The notes under the pieces are model-generated. The model had not been told where the DNA came from. It saw only the letters and a program-made list of their open reading frames with translations, and did no database searches. Below are positions 23,228 through 35,708 of a stretch of DNA of 64,000 nt, one piece after another (within the stretch, counting starts at the first letter, position 1; the number at the start of each line of letters is the position of its first letter). The stretch comes from Novosphingobium kunmingense (GTDB lineage Bacteria > Pseudomonadota > Alphaproteobacteria > Sphingomonadales > Sphingomonadaceae): assembly GCF_002813245.1 (NCBI RefSeq), contig NZ_PHUF01000003.1, positions 186,001 through 250,000 on the forward strand, in the 5' to 3' direction. A program made the position numbers and the translations under genes.

Positions 23228-24457
23228 CTAACCGGTCGGCAGGGGCCGGTCGGGCGCAGCGAGCCAGAACTGGGTTGCCGCTCCCTCGGTGCCGTAATCG
23301 CTGTCGTTCGACAGCAACAGCCGGCCATCGTCCAGCACCAGCAAACCCTCAAGGTCGCCGCAGATCTCGGCATGATCGTCGGTCGAGAAGATTCGCTGCT
23401 TGGCCAGAATCGTAAGGCCCTGCGCCTGGCAACCGGTCTGGCCGAGTTGTTCGAGCGTCGGGCGATGGTCGGGGTCGAGAAAATGCGACGGTAGCGCGGC
23501 ATCGGGGGCGACGCGGTAGAAATGGGTCGACAGGGTCAGCCGTTCGAGCACCAGCAGGCTGCCATCGGGCAAGACAGTCATCTCGCTGATCTTGACGTCG
23601 GCCTGCTGGACCGCCCCGGCAAGTCGGTCGCGCGCGAACGCTTCGGCCGGGTCGAGGGGATAGGCGTATTGTGCCAGCAGGGTCAGGCTGTGCGGGTCCA
23701 GCGCCCAGATCCGTACCAGGTCGCCCGCGACATGCGCCGCGCGATCGGGATGGGCCAAGGGGCTCTGGAAGGCGAGATACAGAATGCCGGCCTTGCGATC
23801 GAGGGCGAGTGCTTCGAACCCGCGGTTCAGCCTGCGCCTGGCCGCTATGGCGGGAAGCTCGGCGCTGACCGGCACGGCCGATCCGTCGAACCGGCCTTCG
23901 CTTCCGCGCGGCACGATCCTGCGGTGGACCACGCCGGCTTCGTCGACCAGGAGCAGCGATGGTCCGAACTCCTCGGCCACCCAGAAGCGGCCGTCCGGCC
24001 CCGGTGCGATGCCTTCGCAATCGGCACCGTCGACGCAGGCGCCCAGGGGGGCGGCGTCCAGCGAGAACACCGGTTCGGTTTCCGCGCCGGGCCATTCGGG
24101 CGCCGGCAATCCTGTCAGCGGGGTGCCGTCGGCTGCGCGAAGCGGCGCAACCGCTTCAAGGACCACACGGTCGGCCTCCAGCCGGAAGCGCGCCAGCGCG
24201 GGGCCGATACCGGGCGCAACCATGATCTTCGCCCCGTCGAGCGCGGCGAGCGGTGCGAGCTGCGGCAGGCCATAGTGCCTTGCAGCGACGCGCGGCGACA
24301 CGTTCGGTCCGCGGTCTCCCACGCCCCAGAACACGGCGGGTGGATCGTCCGCGCGGCGGGTCAGTCCCGACGTCAGGCTGCGGTGCAGCCGCAGATCGCC
24401 CGACGGCACCGCTGGCGTCGCGACGGGTACGTCGCTCCAGCCGAGCCGCCGGATCAA
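23228..24457 (-). CDS. esterase-like protein of the phytase family (PF13449 type)
   Basis: A 409-residue beta-propeller-like protein. Signature stretches are GVGDRGPN near the start, DCEGIAPGPDGRFWVAEEFGPSLL in the middle, and the NRGFEALALD and DDHAEICGDLEGLLV segments toward the end. Members are often secreted, but I see no clear signal peptide here, so the start could be wrong or the protein may be cytosolic. The start is 7 nt after the guaA stop, so it is probably co-transcribed with guaA. Reaction not known. Confidence 0.8.
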   Translation of the reverse strand: MIRRLGWSDVPVATPAVPSGDLRLHRSLTSGLTRRADDPPAVFWGVGDRGPNVSPRVAARHYGLPQLAPLAALDGAKIMVAPGIGPALARFRLEADRVVLEAVAPLRAADGTPLTGLPAPEWPGAETEPVFSLDAAPLGACVDGADCEGIAPGPDGRFWVAEEFGPSLLLVDEAGVVHRRIVPRGSEGRFDGSAVPVSAELPAIAARRRLNRGFEALALDRKAGILYLAFQSPLAHPDRAAHVAGDLVRIWALDPHSLTLLAQYAYPLDPAEAFARDRLAGAVQQADVKISEMTVLPDGSLLVLERLTLSTHFYRVAPDAALPSHFLDPDHRPTLEQLGQTGCQAQGLTILAKQRIFSTDDHAEICGDLEGLLVLDDGRLLLSNDSDYGTEGAATQFWLAAPDRPLPTG

Positions 24458-24464
24458 CCGCGCC

Positions 24465-26024
24465 TTACTCCCACTCGATCGTGCCCGGCGGCTTCGAGGT
24501 GTAGTCGTAGACCACGCGGTTGATGCCCTTGACCTCGTTGATGATGCGGGTCGCGCAGCGGCTGAGGAAGGCGGCGTCGAAGGGATAGATGTCGGCCGTC
24601 ATGCCGTCGGTGCTGGTCACCGCGCGCAGCGCGCAGACGCTGTCGTAGGTGCGCCCGTCGCCCATCACGCCCACCGTCTTGACCGGGAGCAGCACGGCAA
24701 AGGCCTGCCAGATCGCGTCGTAGAGCCCGGCGTTGCGGATTTCCTCGAGGTAGATCGCGTCGGCCTTCCTCAGGATGTCGCAGCGTTCGCGGGTCACTTC
24801 GCCGGGGATGCGGATGGCAAGGCCGGGACCGGGAAACGGGTGGCGGCCGACGAAGACATCGGGCAGGCCCAGCTCGCGGCCCAGTTCGCGCACCTCGTCC
24901 TTGAACAGTTCGCGCAAGGGCTCGACGAGGCTCATGTTCATGCGTTCGGGCAGGCCGCCGACATTGTGGTGGCTCTTGATCGTGACCGACGGCCCGCCGG
25001 TGAACGACACGCTTTCGATCACGTCGGGATAAAGCGTGCCCTGGGCCAGGAACTCGGCCCCGCCGATCTGCTTGGCCTCGGCTTCGAACACGTCGATGAA
25101 GGTCTTGCCGATGAACTTGCGCTTGGCCTCGGGATCGGTGACTCCGGCAAGGCCGCCCAGGAACAGCGCCGAAACGTCCTTGTGGACCAGCGGGATGTTG
25201 TAGTGGTTGCGGAACAGGCTGACGACCTGTTCGGCCTCGCCCAGCCGCATCAGGCCATGATCGACGAACACGCAGGTCAGTTGCTCGCCGATCGCTTCGT
25301 GGATCAACACGGCGGCAACCGCGCTGTCGACCCCGCCCGACAGGCCGCAGATCACCTTGCCGCTGCCGACCTGTGCGCGGATTTCCTCGATCTTGGTCTT
25401 GCGGAATTCGGCCATGGTCCAGTCGCCGGGCAGGCCGCAGACGTGGCGCACGAAGTTCTTGTAGAGCTTCGCCCCGTCGGGCGTGTGGACCACCTCGGGA
25501 TGGAACTGCATCGCGTAGATGCGCTTCTCGTCGTTGGCGATCACCGCATAGGGCGCGCCCGCGCTCGACGCGACCGGTCGGAAGCCGGGGGCCAGCGCAG
25601 TCACCTTGTCGCCGTGGCTCATCCACACCTGGTGGGTCTCGCCGCTTTTCCACAGCCCGTCGAACAGCACGCAGCCGTCAGCCACATCGATGAAGGCGCG
25701 GCCGAACTCCCCGCTGTCGCCGGGCTGCACCTCGCCGCCCAGCTGGTGCATCAGCGCCTGCTGGCCATAGCAGATCGCCATGATCGGCAGTCCGCTGTCG
25801 AGGATTTCGTCCGGGATGCGCGGCCCATCTTCGTCAAGTACCGAAGCCGGGCCGCCCGACAGGATGATGCCCTTGGGCTGCATCCGCTCGAAGGCGGCGG
25901 CGGCGTGGCTGAACGGGGCGATTTCCGAATAGACCCCCGCTTCGCGCACGCGGCGGGCGATCAGCTGGGTCACCTGGCTGCCGAAATCGACAATGAGGAT
26001 GGAGTCGGAAGGGTGGATGGTCAT
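24465..26024 (-). CDS. guaA: GMP synthase (glutamine-hydrolysing)
   Basis: A 519-residue two-domain enzyme that converts XMP to GMP with ATP and glutamine. The glutaminase domain has the nucleophile Cys85 (ICYGQQ) and the later FHPEV His/Glu pair. The synthase domain has the PP-loop GLSGGVDS (near 229) and ends with the family signature, PPGTIEWE. Final step of GMP synthesis. First gene of a minus-strand group with the phytase-like and MFS genes. Divergent from the urcA-type gene, sharing an AT-rich intergenic region. Confidence 0.98.
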   Translation of the reverse strand: MTIHPSDSILIVDFGSQVTQLIARRVREAGVYSEIAPFSHAAAAFERMQPKGIILSGGPASVLDEDGPRIPDEILDSGLPIMAICYGQQALMHQLGGEVQPGDSGEFGRAFIDVADGCVLFDGLWKSGETHQVWMSHGDKVTALAPGFRPVASSAGAPYAVIANDEKRIYAMQFHPEVVHTPDGAKLYKNFVRHVCGLPGDWTMAEFRKTKIEEIRAQVGSGKVICGLSGGVDSAVAAVLIHEAIGEQLTCVFVDHGLMRLGEAEQVVSLFRNHYNIPLVHKDVSALFLGGLAGVTDPEAKRKFIGKTFIDVFEAEAKQIGGAEFLAQGTLYPDVIESVSFTGGPSVTIKSHHNVGGLPERMNMSLVEPLRELFKDEVRELGRELGLPDVFVGRHPFPGPGLAIRIPGEVTRERCDILRKADAIYLEEIRNAGLYDAIWQAFAVLLPVKTVGVMGDGRTYDSVCALRAVTSTDGMTADIYPFDAAFLSRCATRIINEVKGINRVVYDYTSKPPGTIEWE

Positions 26025-26083
26025 GGCTGGCCGATAAGGAGCGTGCCCCGCCTTGTCCAGCCGTGCCGAAGCGCGACGCGTGC

Positions 26084-26098
26084 TTGCATTTACTGCAA
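26084..26098. promoter_or_regulatory. TTGCA-N5-TGCAA inverted repeat
   Basis: TTGCA (26084-26088), TTTAC, TGCAA (26094-26098) is a perfect inverted repeat in the divergent region between guaA and the UrcA gene. A second, imperfect copy (TTTTGC-ACTT-GCGAAA) lies at 26112-26127. Probably a transcription factor site; the factor is unknown. Confidence 0.4.
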
Positions 26099-26212
26099 CA
26101 CGGACCGCCTATTTTGCACTTGCGAAATAAATGCTGCGTTGCACAATGAGGCGGTCATCAACGGTTGAGGATGCGAATTCGAACAGGCACCGGTTTTCAA
26201 AGGGGAAATACC

Positions 26213-26512
26213 ATGCGTGTACTGCTTATCGGACTTGCCGCCTCGCTTCTCGCCGCCACGCCGTCGCTGGCCGGCAGCTATCCCATCAAGGTCCGCATCG
26301 CGCACGGCGATCTCGACCTGACCACAGCGCAAGGGGCGGAGGCGTTCAACGACCGCGCCCGCGTCGCGATCACCGCGGCCTGCGAAGCGCCGTCGCTGTC
26401 GAAGGCGCAATCGACCATGGAAACGCGCCGTTGCATCGATGGCGCCATGACCCGCGCACTGGCGGCGATGGAAAAGAAGCGCCTGCAGCGCGTCGCGCTG
26501 AACGCGAACTAG
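26213..26512 (+). CDS. UrcA family protein
   Basis: A 99-residue secreted protein: signal peptide (MRVLLIGLAASLLAATPSLA), then a small domain with the typical UrcA pattern of YPIKVRIAHGDLDLTTAQGAE, a CEAPS cysteine and an RRCIDGAMTRALAAM segment whose second cysteine probably forms a disulfide. UrcA proteins are common in Caulobacterales and Sphingomonadales and of unknown function. ATG 26213 is used, with AGGGG eight bases before. A strong terminator follows 81 bases after the stop. Confidence 0.85.
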   Translation: MRVLLIGLAASLLAATPSLAGSYPIKVRIAHGDLDLTTAQGAEAFNDRARVAITAACEAPSLSKAQSTMETRRCIDGAMTRALAAMEKKRLQRVALNAN

Positions 26513-26592
26513 GGCTCTCCAAAGCGCCCGTCCCCATCACCGGGGGCGGGCGCGTCCTTGCACGCCCGGCGCCGCGTGCCCTATAGCTGCTG

Positions 26593-26618
26593 AAGGCCCG
26601 TCCCAGGCGGGCCTTTTT
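26593..26618 (+). terminator. intrinsic terminator after the UrcA gene
   Basis: AAGGCCCG (26593-26600) pairs with CGGGCCTT (26608-26615) around a 7-nt loop and runs into TTTTT. It stands 81 bases after the UrcA stop and 20 bases before the next ATG on the same strand. Confidence 0.85.
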
Positions 26619-26637
26619 CGTGATTGGGGAACTCCTT

Positions 26638-27870
26638 ATGCCGCACCGGGCCTCGATCGGCGTCGTCTTTGCCATCGTGCTGATCGACATGCTGGGCTTC
26701 GGCATCGTCATGCCGGTCCTGCCGCGGCTGATCATGGACCTGGGGCAGATGCCGATCGACAGCGCCGCGGTCTTCGCCGGGTGGCTGGGCGCGGGTTATG
26801 CGATGATGCAGTTCGTCTTCGCGCCGATCATCGGCAACCTGTCGGACCGCTTCGGCCGGCGCCCGGTGCTGCTGGCCAGCGTCGCGGCCATGGCGATCGA
26901 CTATGCGCTGCTGGGCTTTTCGCAGGCGCTGTGGTGGCTGGTGGTCGGCCGCGTCGTAGCCGGGATCACCGGGGCAAGCTGGTCGGCCGCCTATGCCTAT
27001 ATCGCCGATGTCACCCCGCCCGAAAAGCGCGCTGCCAGTTTCGGCCTGATGGGCATGGCCTTCGGCCTGGGCTTCATTCTCGGGCCGGCGGCGGGCGGCC
27101 TGTTGGGCGCGATCGACCTGCGCTTGCCGTTCTTCGCCGCCGCAGGCCTTGCCCTTGCCAACGTGCTGTTCGGGCTGGCGGTGCTGCGCGAAAGCCTGCC
27201 GGCGGACAAGCGCCGCCCCTTCGACTGGGGCCGGGCCAACGCCTTTGCCGCGTTGAAGGTGCTCAAGGGGCAGAGCGGGCGGGTGTTGTGGTTTGTCGCC
27301 GCGCTGGGCGTCTGGCAGCTGGCCCACACGGTCTATCCGGTGATCTGGTCCTATTTCACCATCGCCGCCTATGGCTTCGACGAGGCGCAGATCGGGCTTT
27401 CGCTGGCCGTGGTGGGGATCGTCTCGGCGCTGGTCCAGGGCGTGGGGCTGCGCTTCGCCTTGCCGCACCTAGGCGAACGCGGCGCAGTGATCACGGGCGT
27501 TGCGGGTTTCGTGATCGCCGCGGTGATGTACGTCTTTGCCGGCAGCACGGCGGCGATATATGCGGCGATCGCGGTCGGCGGGCTGCAGGGCTTCATCGCC
27601 CCGTCGATCCAGGCGCTCAACAGCGGGGCGGTCGATGCCGCCAGCCAGGGCGAACTGCAGGGCGCGACGCAAAGCATCAGCTCGATCGCGCAGATCGTCG
27701 GCCCGCCGCTCTACACCGGGATCTTCGCACAGTTTAGCGGGCCGCAGGCGGTGGCGCGGCTGCCGGCCATGCCGCTCCTGGTCGCGGGCGGCTTTGCGCT
27801 GGTTGCGCTGGCGCTGTTCCTGCGCGGCGCGCGCAGCCTCAGCGGGCCTTTGCCGGCACCATCTCCCTGA
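26638..27870 (+). CDS. MFS drug/tetracycline-type exporter (TCR/Tet-like)
   Basis: A 410-residue transporter of the TCR/Tet group. The loop 2-3 motif is GNLSDRFGRRPVLL, and the helix 5 motif reads GLMGMAFGLGFILGPAAGGLLG, both typical. Twelve helices are predicted. It might export a drug or metabolite; the sequence does not reveal which. ATG 26638 is preferred to GTG 26620 because GGGGAA lies seven bases upstream. It ends tail-to-tail with the acyl-CoA synthetase gene and overlaps it by 32 bases. Confidence 0.88.
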   Translation: MPHRASIGVVFAIVLIDMLGFGIVMPVLPRLIMDLGQMPIDSAAVFAGWLGAGYAMMQFVFAPIIGNLSDRFGRRPVLLASVAAMAIDYALLGFSQALWWLVVGRVVAGITGASWSAAYAYIADVTPPEKRAASFGLMGMAFGLGFILGPAAGGLLGAIDLRLPFFAAAGLALANVLFGLAVLRESLPADKRRPFDWGRANAFAALKVLKGQSGRVLWFVAALGVWQLAHTVYPVIWSYFTIAAYGFDEAQIGLSLAVVGIVSALVQGVGLRFALPHLGERGAVITGVAGFVIAAVMYVFAGSTAAIYAAIAVGGLQGFIAPSIQALNSGAVDAASQGELQGATQSISSIAQIVGPPLYTGIFAQFSGPQAVARLPAMPLLVAGGFALVALALFLRGARSLSGPLPAPSP

Positions 27871-29383
27871 GGTCGGTCTTGAGCAGCTTGCCGATGTGGC
27901 TGCGCGGCATCTCGTCGATGGCGTAGAGTTCGGCGACCCGCTGGGTCTTGCCGAGATGGCTGTTCGCGGCGTTGCGGATCGCCTCGAGCGCGCTGTCGTC
28001 GACCCCGGGCTTGAGCACGACGAAGCCGACCGGGGTTTCGCCCCACTTGTCGGACGGCACGCCGACCACGGCGGCTTCGACCACCCGCTCGTCCCGGGCC
28101 AGCTCGCCCTCGAGGTCGACCGGGAAGATGTTGAACCCGCCCGAGATGATCACGTCCTTGGTCCGCCCGACCAGCGTGACGAAGCCATCGGCATCGACGA
28201 TTCCGACATCGCCCATGCGCTGCCACACCGACCCGTCGGCCGGATCGATCCAGTAGCCCTCGCGGGTCTTCTCGGGCTGGTTCTTGTAGCCTAGCATCAT
28301 CGTCGGGCTTTTGCCGACGAGTTCGCCCGGCTGGCCCGGCGCGACTTCGTTCAGGTTCTCGTCGAGTACCTTGAGGTCGTGGCCCGGCACGGGGCGGCCC
28401 ACGGTGTGCAGCTTGTCGGGAAACTCGTGCGCGATCAGCACGCAGGATACCCCGCCTTCGGTCATGCCGTAGTATTCGACCAGCCCGCCCGGCATCCGCC
28501 GCAACACTTCGGCCTTGAGATCGGCCGGGAACGGGGCCGAAGTGCAGAACTTCATCGACAGCGACGACAGGTCGTACTTGTCGAATTCGGGATATTCCAT
28601 CAGCCGGCGGTACTGGACCGGCACCAGCATGGTGTGGGTGATCTTCTCCGCCTCAGTGCGTTCGAGCCATTTCTGCGTATCGAACTTGCCCATGATCGCC
28701 ACACTGCCGCCCGAATAGATCGAGGGCAGGAACACGACCATCGTGGTGTTCGAATAGAGCGGGGTCGAGGTCAGCGCCCTGCTGTCCGCGCCATAGCCCA
28801 GCGCGACGCGGCCGGACATCTGCCGCCAGCGCATCTGGTGGCTGTGGACGATGCCCTTGGGAATGCCGGTGGTGCCCGAGGAATAGATGATGTTGAAGGG
28901 ATCGTCCTCGGCCGGATCGAACGGTTCGGCCCGGGTCCCGGCCGGCGCCATGAAACTGGCGAGGTCGCTCAGCAGGATCTGATTGGGGACGGGCAGGCGC
29001 AGATCGCCCAGCTCGTCCAGCTTCGCCTGGTCGATGAACAGGTGGATCGCGCCCGAATCCCTGGCCATGCCCTCAAGCTGCTGCGGACTGGCGCTGGTGG
29101 TCAGCGGCGCGGCGCAGCCGCCGGCGCGGATCGCGGCGAGAAAGACCAGCGCATAGGCGACGTTCGACGTGCCAAGGATCGCCACGGACTGCCCGCGTTC
29201 GAGCCCGTCGGCCTGCAGCCGCGCGGCGATCCGCTCGATCCGGTCGGCGGCGTCGCGCCACGACAGCCGGGTGGTGCCGTCGTCCAGCGCCGTCGCATCG
29301 CCGCGCACCTCGCCCCACAGCGCGATGAGCGCGGGCAGCGAGCCGAAGTCGGCATCGAGCAGGGCGGTGGGATCGGTGGTCAT
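27839..29383 (-). CDS. acyl-CoA synthetase / AMP-dependent ligase
   Basis: A 514-residue adenylate-forming enzyme. The P-loop is IYSSGTTGIPKG (near 165-176), the A5 motif is EYYGMTEGG, the A7/A8 hinge is RMGDVGIVDADGFVTLVGRTKDVI and the A10 lysine lies in HIGKLLK near the C-terminus. It activates a carboxylic acid to acyl-AMP and then to acyl-CoA; chain length cannot be told. ATG 29383 is used, with GAGAGGA eight bases before. Its 3' end overlaps the convergent MFS gene by 32 bases. Its promoter lies in the AT-rich region shared with a small ORF. Confidence 0.9.
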   Translation of the reverse strand: MTTDPTALLDADFGSLPALIALWGEVRGDATALDDGTTRLSWRDAADRIERIAARLQADGLERGQSVAILGTSNVAYALVFLAAIRAGGCAAPLTTSASPQQLEGMARDSGAIHLFIDQAKLDELGDLRLPVPNQILLSDLASFMAPAGTRAEPFDPAEDDPFNIIYSSGTTGIPKGIVHSHQMRWRQMSGRVALGYGADSRALTSTPLYSNTTMVVFLPSIYSGGSVAIMGKFDTQKWLERTEAEKITHTMLVPVQYRRLMEYPEFDKYDLSSLSMKFCTSAPFPADLKAEVLRRMPGGLVEYYGMTEGGVSCVLIAHEFPDKLHTVGRPVPGHDLKVLDENLNEVAPGQPGELVGKSPTMMLGYKNQPEKTREGYWIDPADGSVWQRMGDVGIVDADGFVTLVGRTKDVIISGGFNIFPVDLEGELARDERVVEAAVVGVPSDKWGETPVGFVVLKPGVDDSALEAIRNAANSHLGKTQRVAELYAIDEMPRSHIGKLLKTDLREMVPAKAR

Positions 29384-29486
29384 TGGGGCATCCTCTCGAG
29401 AATCGCTTTGGTGCGACGATGGCGGAGGGGCGAAGCCGATGTCCAGAGCCGCGCCGCAGAATTTTAACCGCACGCTTAATGCTGCA

Positions 29487-29503
29487 GTTGCGAAAAGCGC
29501 AAC
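29487..29503. promoter_or_regulatory. GTTGCG-N5-CGCAAC inverted repeat in AT-rich promoter region
   Basis: Perfect arms GTTGCG (29487-29492) and CGCAAC (29498-29503) around AAAAG, in the divergent region between the acyl-CoA synthetase and the 27-residue ORF. A TATAAT hexamer follows at 29527-29532 on the plus strand. Probably an operator for one or both directions. Confidence 0.4.
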
Positions 29504-29597
29504 AGTATTGCCGCTATTTGCACTTTTATAATGTCTACTTAATTAATAGATACACCGCCGCGGGCACCAACCCGCCAAAGCAAACGGAGAAAACACC

Positions 29598-29681
29598 ATG
29601 CGCAGCATCGTTTCGTCCATGCTGCCGATCATCGCCGCGGTTTCGCTCAGCGGCCTGATGTTCACCGCCACGCTCGTCTGA
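29598..29681 (+). CDS. 27-residue hydrophobic peptide
   Basis: A short ORF with ATG 29598 preceded by GGAG at seven bases. The product is a single hydrophobic segment (MRSIVSSMLPIIAAVSLSGL, then MFTATLV), like a signal anchor. A TATAAT box lies 66 bases upstream and a strong 12-bp terminator follows 46 bases after the stop, so the locus looks like a complete small gene. The alternative is a small RNA whose ORF is incidental. No family recognised. Confidence 0.5.
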   Translation: MRSIVSSMLPIIAAVSLSGLMFTATLV

Positions 29682-29726
29682 GCCTGGCGGATGGGGGCAA
29701 CACCCCCAGGCAGCTTTCCAAAACAG

Positions 29727-29762
29727 AACGGTCGTCACACCGGGTCCGGCGTGACGACCGTT
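29727..29762. terminator. bidirectional 12-bp terminator
   Basis: AACGGTCGTCAC (29727-29738) pairs perfectly with GTGACGACCGTT (29751-29762) around 12 nt. The plus strand runs into TTTT, and the minus strand runs into a TTTT about three bases beyond the stem. It can end the 27-residue ORF transcript and the minus-strand peptidase transcript. A shorter TGGGGG/CCCCCA hairpin lies just upstream (29689-29707). Confidence 0.8.
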
Positions 29763-29823
29763 TTGCGTTTCGGGCTGGTGATGCGTTCAGGCGGGATGGC
29801 CTGGCCGCACCCGGCGGACACCA

Positions 29824-31236
29824 TCAGCGCGCGGCGAGCGTCGTCACCAGATCGTAGAGGTAATCGCGCCCGTCCATCAGCGATTTGACCGCGATGCGTT
29901 CGTTGAGGCCATGGGTGCCGTTGCCGTCGGGATCGACCCACAGGCCGGGCGTGCCATAGGTCGGGATACCGACCGCGGCGAGATAGACCCCGTCCGTCGC
30001 GCCGGTCAGCATCTTGGGCAGGACCGGCACGCCGGGGAAATGCTTGGCCGCCAGCTTTTCCATCGTCCCGGTGATCGCCGGAGTCATCGGCGGCACCTTG
30101 GCGATCGGCTTGCCGCGCACCTTCTGTTCGATCGCCACCGCCGGATTGGCGATCGCCGCGGCCAGCAGGGCCTGGGTCTCGTCGGGGGTGCGGCCGGGGA
30201 ACATGCGGCAGTTGATGTTGGCGGTGACCTTCTGCGGCAAGGCGTTCTGCGCATGGCCGCCGTCGATCAGCGTGGCAACGCAGGTCGTGCGCAGCATCGA
30301 ATGGAACATCTTGTCGGTGTTGACCACCGCCTCGGCGGCCGTGTCGGCGGGGTTCGCGGCGAGCGCGGCCATCGCCTTGCCCATGGCATCGCTGCGGAAG
30401 GCGCCCGACCGGGCGAAGAAGGTGCGGGTCGAATCGTTGAATTCCAGCGGGAATTCGTAGTCCCGCACCTTGGCAACGGCATCGGCCATCGCGTAGATCG
30501 CGTTGTCGCGCACCGGCTGCGAGCTGTGGCCGCCGGGATTGGTCGTGGTCAGGGTGAAGTCCTGATAGGCCTTTTCGCCGACCTGGATCGACTGGGCGAT
30601 GAGCTTGCCCTTGCCGTCGGACAGGCCGCCACCCCCTTCGTTCAGCGCGAACTCGGCATCGATCAGGTCGCGCTTGTTCCGGGCTAGCCAGTCCGCCCCG
30701 TTGAAGGCGCCGCTGGTTTCCTCGCCGCAGGTGAGGGCAAGCTTGATCGTGCGCTTGGGTTTGGCGCCCGCCTTGGCCATGCGCACCAGGGTGTCGGTGA
30801 AGATCGCGGCCTGCGCCTTGTCGTCGTAGGTGCCCCGGCCATAGAAATAGCCGTTTTCCTCGATCAGGGTGAAGGGATCGCGGGTCCAGTCGCTGCGCTT
30901 GGCCTCGACCACGTCGATATGGGCGAGGAGCAGGATCGGTTTCAGCGTCTTGCTCGTCCCCGGATAGACCGCAACGAGGCTGCCATCCCTGGGCGCCTCG
31001 GGCGCGACCAGCAGGTGGAGCTGGTCGTCCTTCATCCCGGCCGCCTTCAACCGCGCGGCCATGCGCTCGGCGGCCAGGGTGCAGCTTCCTTCGGACAGCG
31101 CCGTGTTTGTTTCGACCAGTTCCTTGTAAAGGCCGCGGAACTCGGCCTGGTCGGGCCGCAGCGGGGCGGTCTGCGCCTGGGCAGAGGGGCTGGCCGCGAT
31201 AAGAGCGGCGGTTGCCGCGACAAGACTGTTCTTCAT
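29824..31236 (-). CDS. M20 family metallopeptidase, exported (copy 1)
   Basis: A 470-residue peptidase with a signal peptide (cleavage likely after AQA, residue ~21). Dinuclear-zinc motifs: HIDVVEA near 108-114, GRGTYDDKAQAAIF, and the CGEETSG glutamates near 191-192. It hydrolyses peptides or acylated amino acids in the periplasm. Closely similar to the next gene upstream, which ends 33 bases before it; the two are tandem paralogues, probably one transcript. A terminator is seen about 60 bases after its stop. Confidence 0.9.
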   Translation of the reverse strand: MKNSLVAATAALIAASPSAQAQTAPLRPDQAEFRGLYKELVETNTALSEGSCTLAAERMAARLKAAGMKDDQLHLLVAPEAPRDGSLVAVYPGTSKTLKPILLLAHIDVVEAKRSDWTRDPFTLIEENGYFYGRGTYDDKAQAAIFTDTLVRMAKAGAKPKRTIKLALTCGEETSGAFNGADWLARNKRDLIDAEFALNEGGGGLSDGKGKLIAQSIQVGEKAYQDFTLTTTNPGGHSSQPVRDNAIYAMADAVAKVRDYEFPLEFNDSTRTFFARSGAFRSDAMGKAMAALAANPADTAAEAVVNTDKMFHSMLRTTCVATLIDGGHAQNALPQKVTANINCRMFPGRTPDETQALLAAAIANPAVAIEQKVRGKPIAKVPPMTPAITGTMEKLAAKHFPGVPVLPKMLTGATDGVYLAAVGIPTYGTPGLWVDPDGNGTHGLNERIAVKSLMDGRDYLYDLVTTLAAR

Positions 31237-31269
31237 GCTTCGATGCGTCCCTTTTCGGTCATGGCGATG

Positions 31270-32691
31270 TCAGCCCGCATAGGCCTTGATCAGGTCGTAG
31301 AGAAAGTCGCGGCCGGTCAGGAGCGAGCGGACCTCGATCCGCTCGTTGAGGCCGTGGACGCCGTTGCCGTCCGGATCGCCCCACATCCCCGGCACCCCGT
31401 AGGTCGGGATGCCGACCGCGCCCAGGAAGGTCGCGTCGGTGTAGCCGTTGGCCATTTGCGGCACCAGCGGCACGCCCGGCCAATACTTCGCCACCAGCTT
31501 GCGGGCCGGCTCCATCACCTTGGGGTCGAGCGCGGGCGGCGGAGGCGAGGGGCGCTTGGGCGGGAGAACGGTGATCGCAACGCCAGGATCGGCGATGACC
31601 CGGCCCAGTTCCGCGGCAATCGCTTCGATCGAATGGCCGGGAAAGATCCGGCAGTTGACGTTGGCCTGCGCTCGCTGGGCGAGCGCGTTGCGCGCGTGGC
31701 CGGCCTCCAGCATCGTGGCAACGCAAGTGGTGCGCAGGTTCGAATGGAGGAACGCTTCGGCGTTGACCGTCTTTTCCGCGTCCCTGTCGGCCGGGTTCGC
31801 GGCCAGCGCGACCATCGCCTTGCCCACGGCGTCGCCGCGCGCCGCTCCGGCCGCGCGGAAGTAGGTGCGCGTCGTCTCGCTGAACTCGAGCGGGAACTCG
31901 TAGGCTTCCACCCGCGCCAGCGCGCGGGCCAGCTGGTAGATCGCGTTGTCGGGCCGGGGGACCGAGCTGTGCCCGCCGGGATTGCGGGTTTCGAGCTGGT
32001 AGTTGGCAAAGGTCTTCTCGCCGACCTGCATGGCCTGCTCGACCACCTTGCCGCCATCGACCACGCCCTTGCCGTCGGTCCCGCCGCCGCCGCCCTCGTT
32101 TATCGCGAACTCGGCGTCGATCAGGTCGCGCTGGTTGGCGGCCAGCCATTCGACCCCATTGAAGGCGCCGTTGGTCTCCTCGCCGCAGGTCAGCGCGATC
32201 TTGACCGTGCGCTTCGGCTTGTAGCCCGCCTGCTGGAAGCGGATCAGCGTATCGACATAGACCGCGGCCAGCCCCTTGGTGTCGAGCGTGCCGCGGCCGT
32301 AAAAGTAGCCGCCTTCCTCGATCAGGGTGAAGGGATCGCGCTCCCAGTCGGCGCGCCTCGCTTCGACCACGTCGATGTGGGCAATGGCCAGGATCGGCTT
32401 CAGCGTCTTCGACGTGCCGGGATAGACCGCGACCAGGCCGCCTTCCCTGGGCTTGTCCGCTGTCGCGAACAGCGTGATCTGGCTTTCAGGGAGACCGCCG
32501 GCCCGAAGGCGTGCGGCCGTGCGTTCGGCTGCCAAGGTGCAGCTGCCCGATGACAGCGTGGTGTTGGTTTCGACCAGTTCTTTGAAGATCTCGCGGAACG
32601 CTGCCTGGTCGGGGCGGAGCGGCTGTGCGGCGGCGGGAGCGGAAAGGGCGGCACTGGCCAGCATTGCGGCAAGAACGGCGATACGGATCAC
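31270..32691 (-). CDS. M20 family metallopeptidase, exported (copy 2)
   Basis: A 473-residue peptidase. The start is GTG 32691 with GAGGGG upstream; earlier in-frame positions run into the zf-TFIIB gene. The signal peptide is IRIAVLAAMLASAALSAPAA. Zinc motifs match copy 1: HIDVVEA, GRGTLDTKGLAAVY and CGEETNG. The C-terminal part has a Pro-rich insert (RPSPPPPALD) that copy 1 lacks. Tandem duplicate of the preceding gene with divergent linker regions, which suggests different substrates. Confidence 0.88.
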   Translation of the reverse strand: MIRIAVLAAMLASAALSAPAAAQPLRPDQAAFREIFKELVETNTTLSSGSCTLAAERTAARLRAGGLPESQITLFATADKPREGGLVAVYPGTSKTLKPILAIAHIDVVEARRADWERDPFTLIEEGGYFYGRGTLDTKGLAAVYVDTLIRFQQAGYKPKRTVKIALTCGEETNGAFNGVEWLAANQRDLIDAEFAINEGGGGGTDGKGVVDGGKVVEQAMQVGEKTFANYQLETRNPGGHSSVPRPDNAIYQLARALARVEAYEFPLEFSETTRTYFRAAGAARGDAVGKAMVALAANPADRDAEKTVNAEAFLHSNLRTTCVATMLEAGHARNALAQRAQANVNCRIFPGHSIEAIAAELGRVIADPGVAITVLPPKRPSPPPPALDPKVMEPARKLVAKYWPGVPLVPQMANGYTDATFLGAVGIPTYGVPGMWGDPDGNGVHGLNERIEVRSLLTGRDFLYDLIKAYAG

Positions 32692-32726
32692 GGCGGCCCC
32701 CCTCGATGGTCTCGCCGCCGGTTTGA

Positions 32727-35708
<2,982 letters not shown>

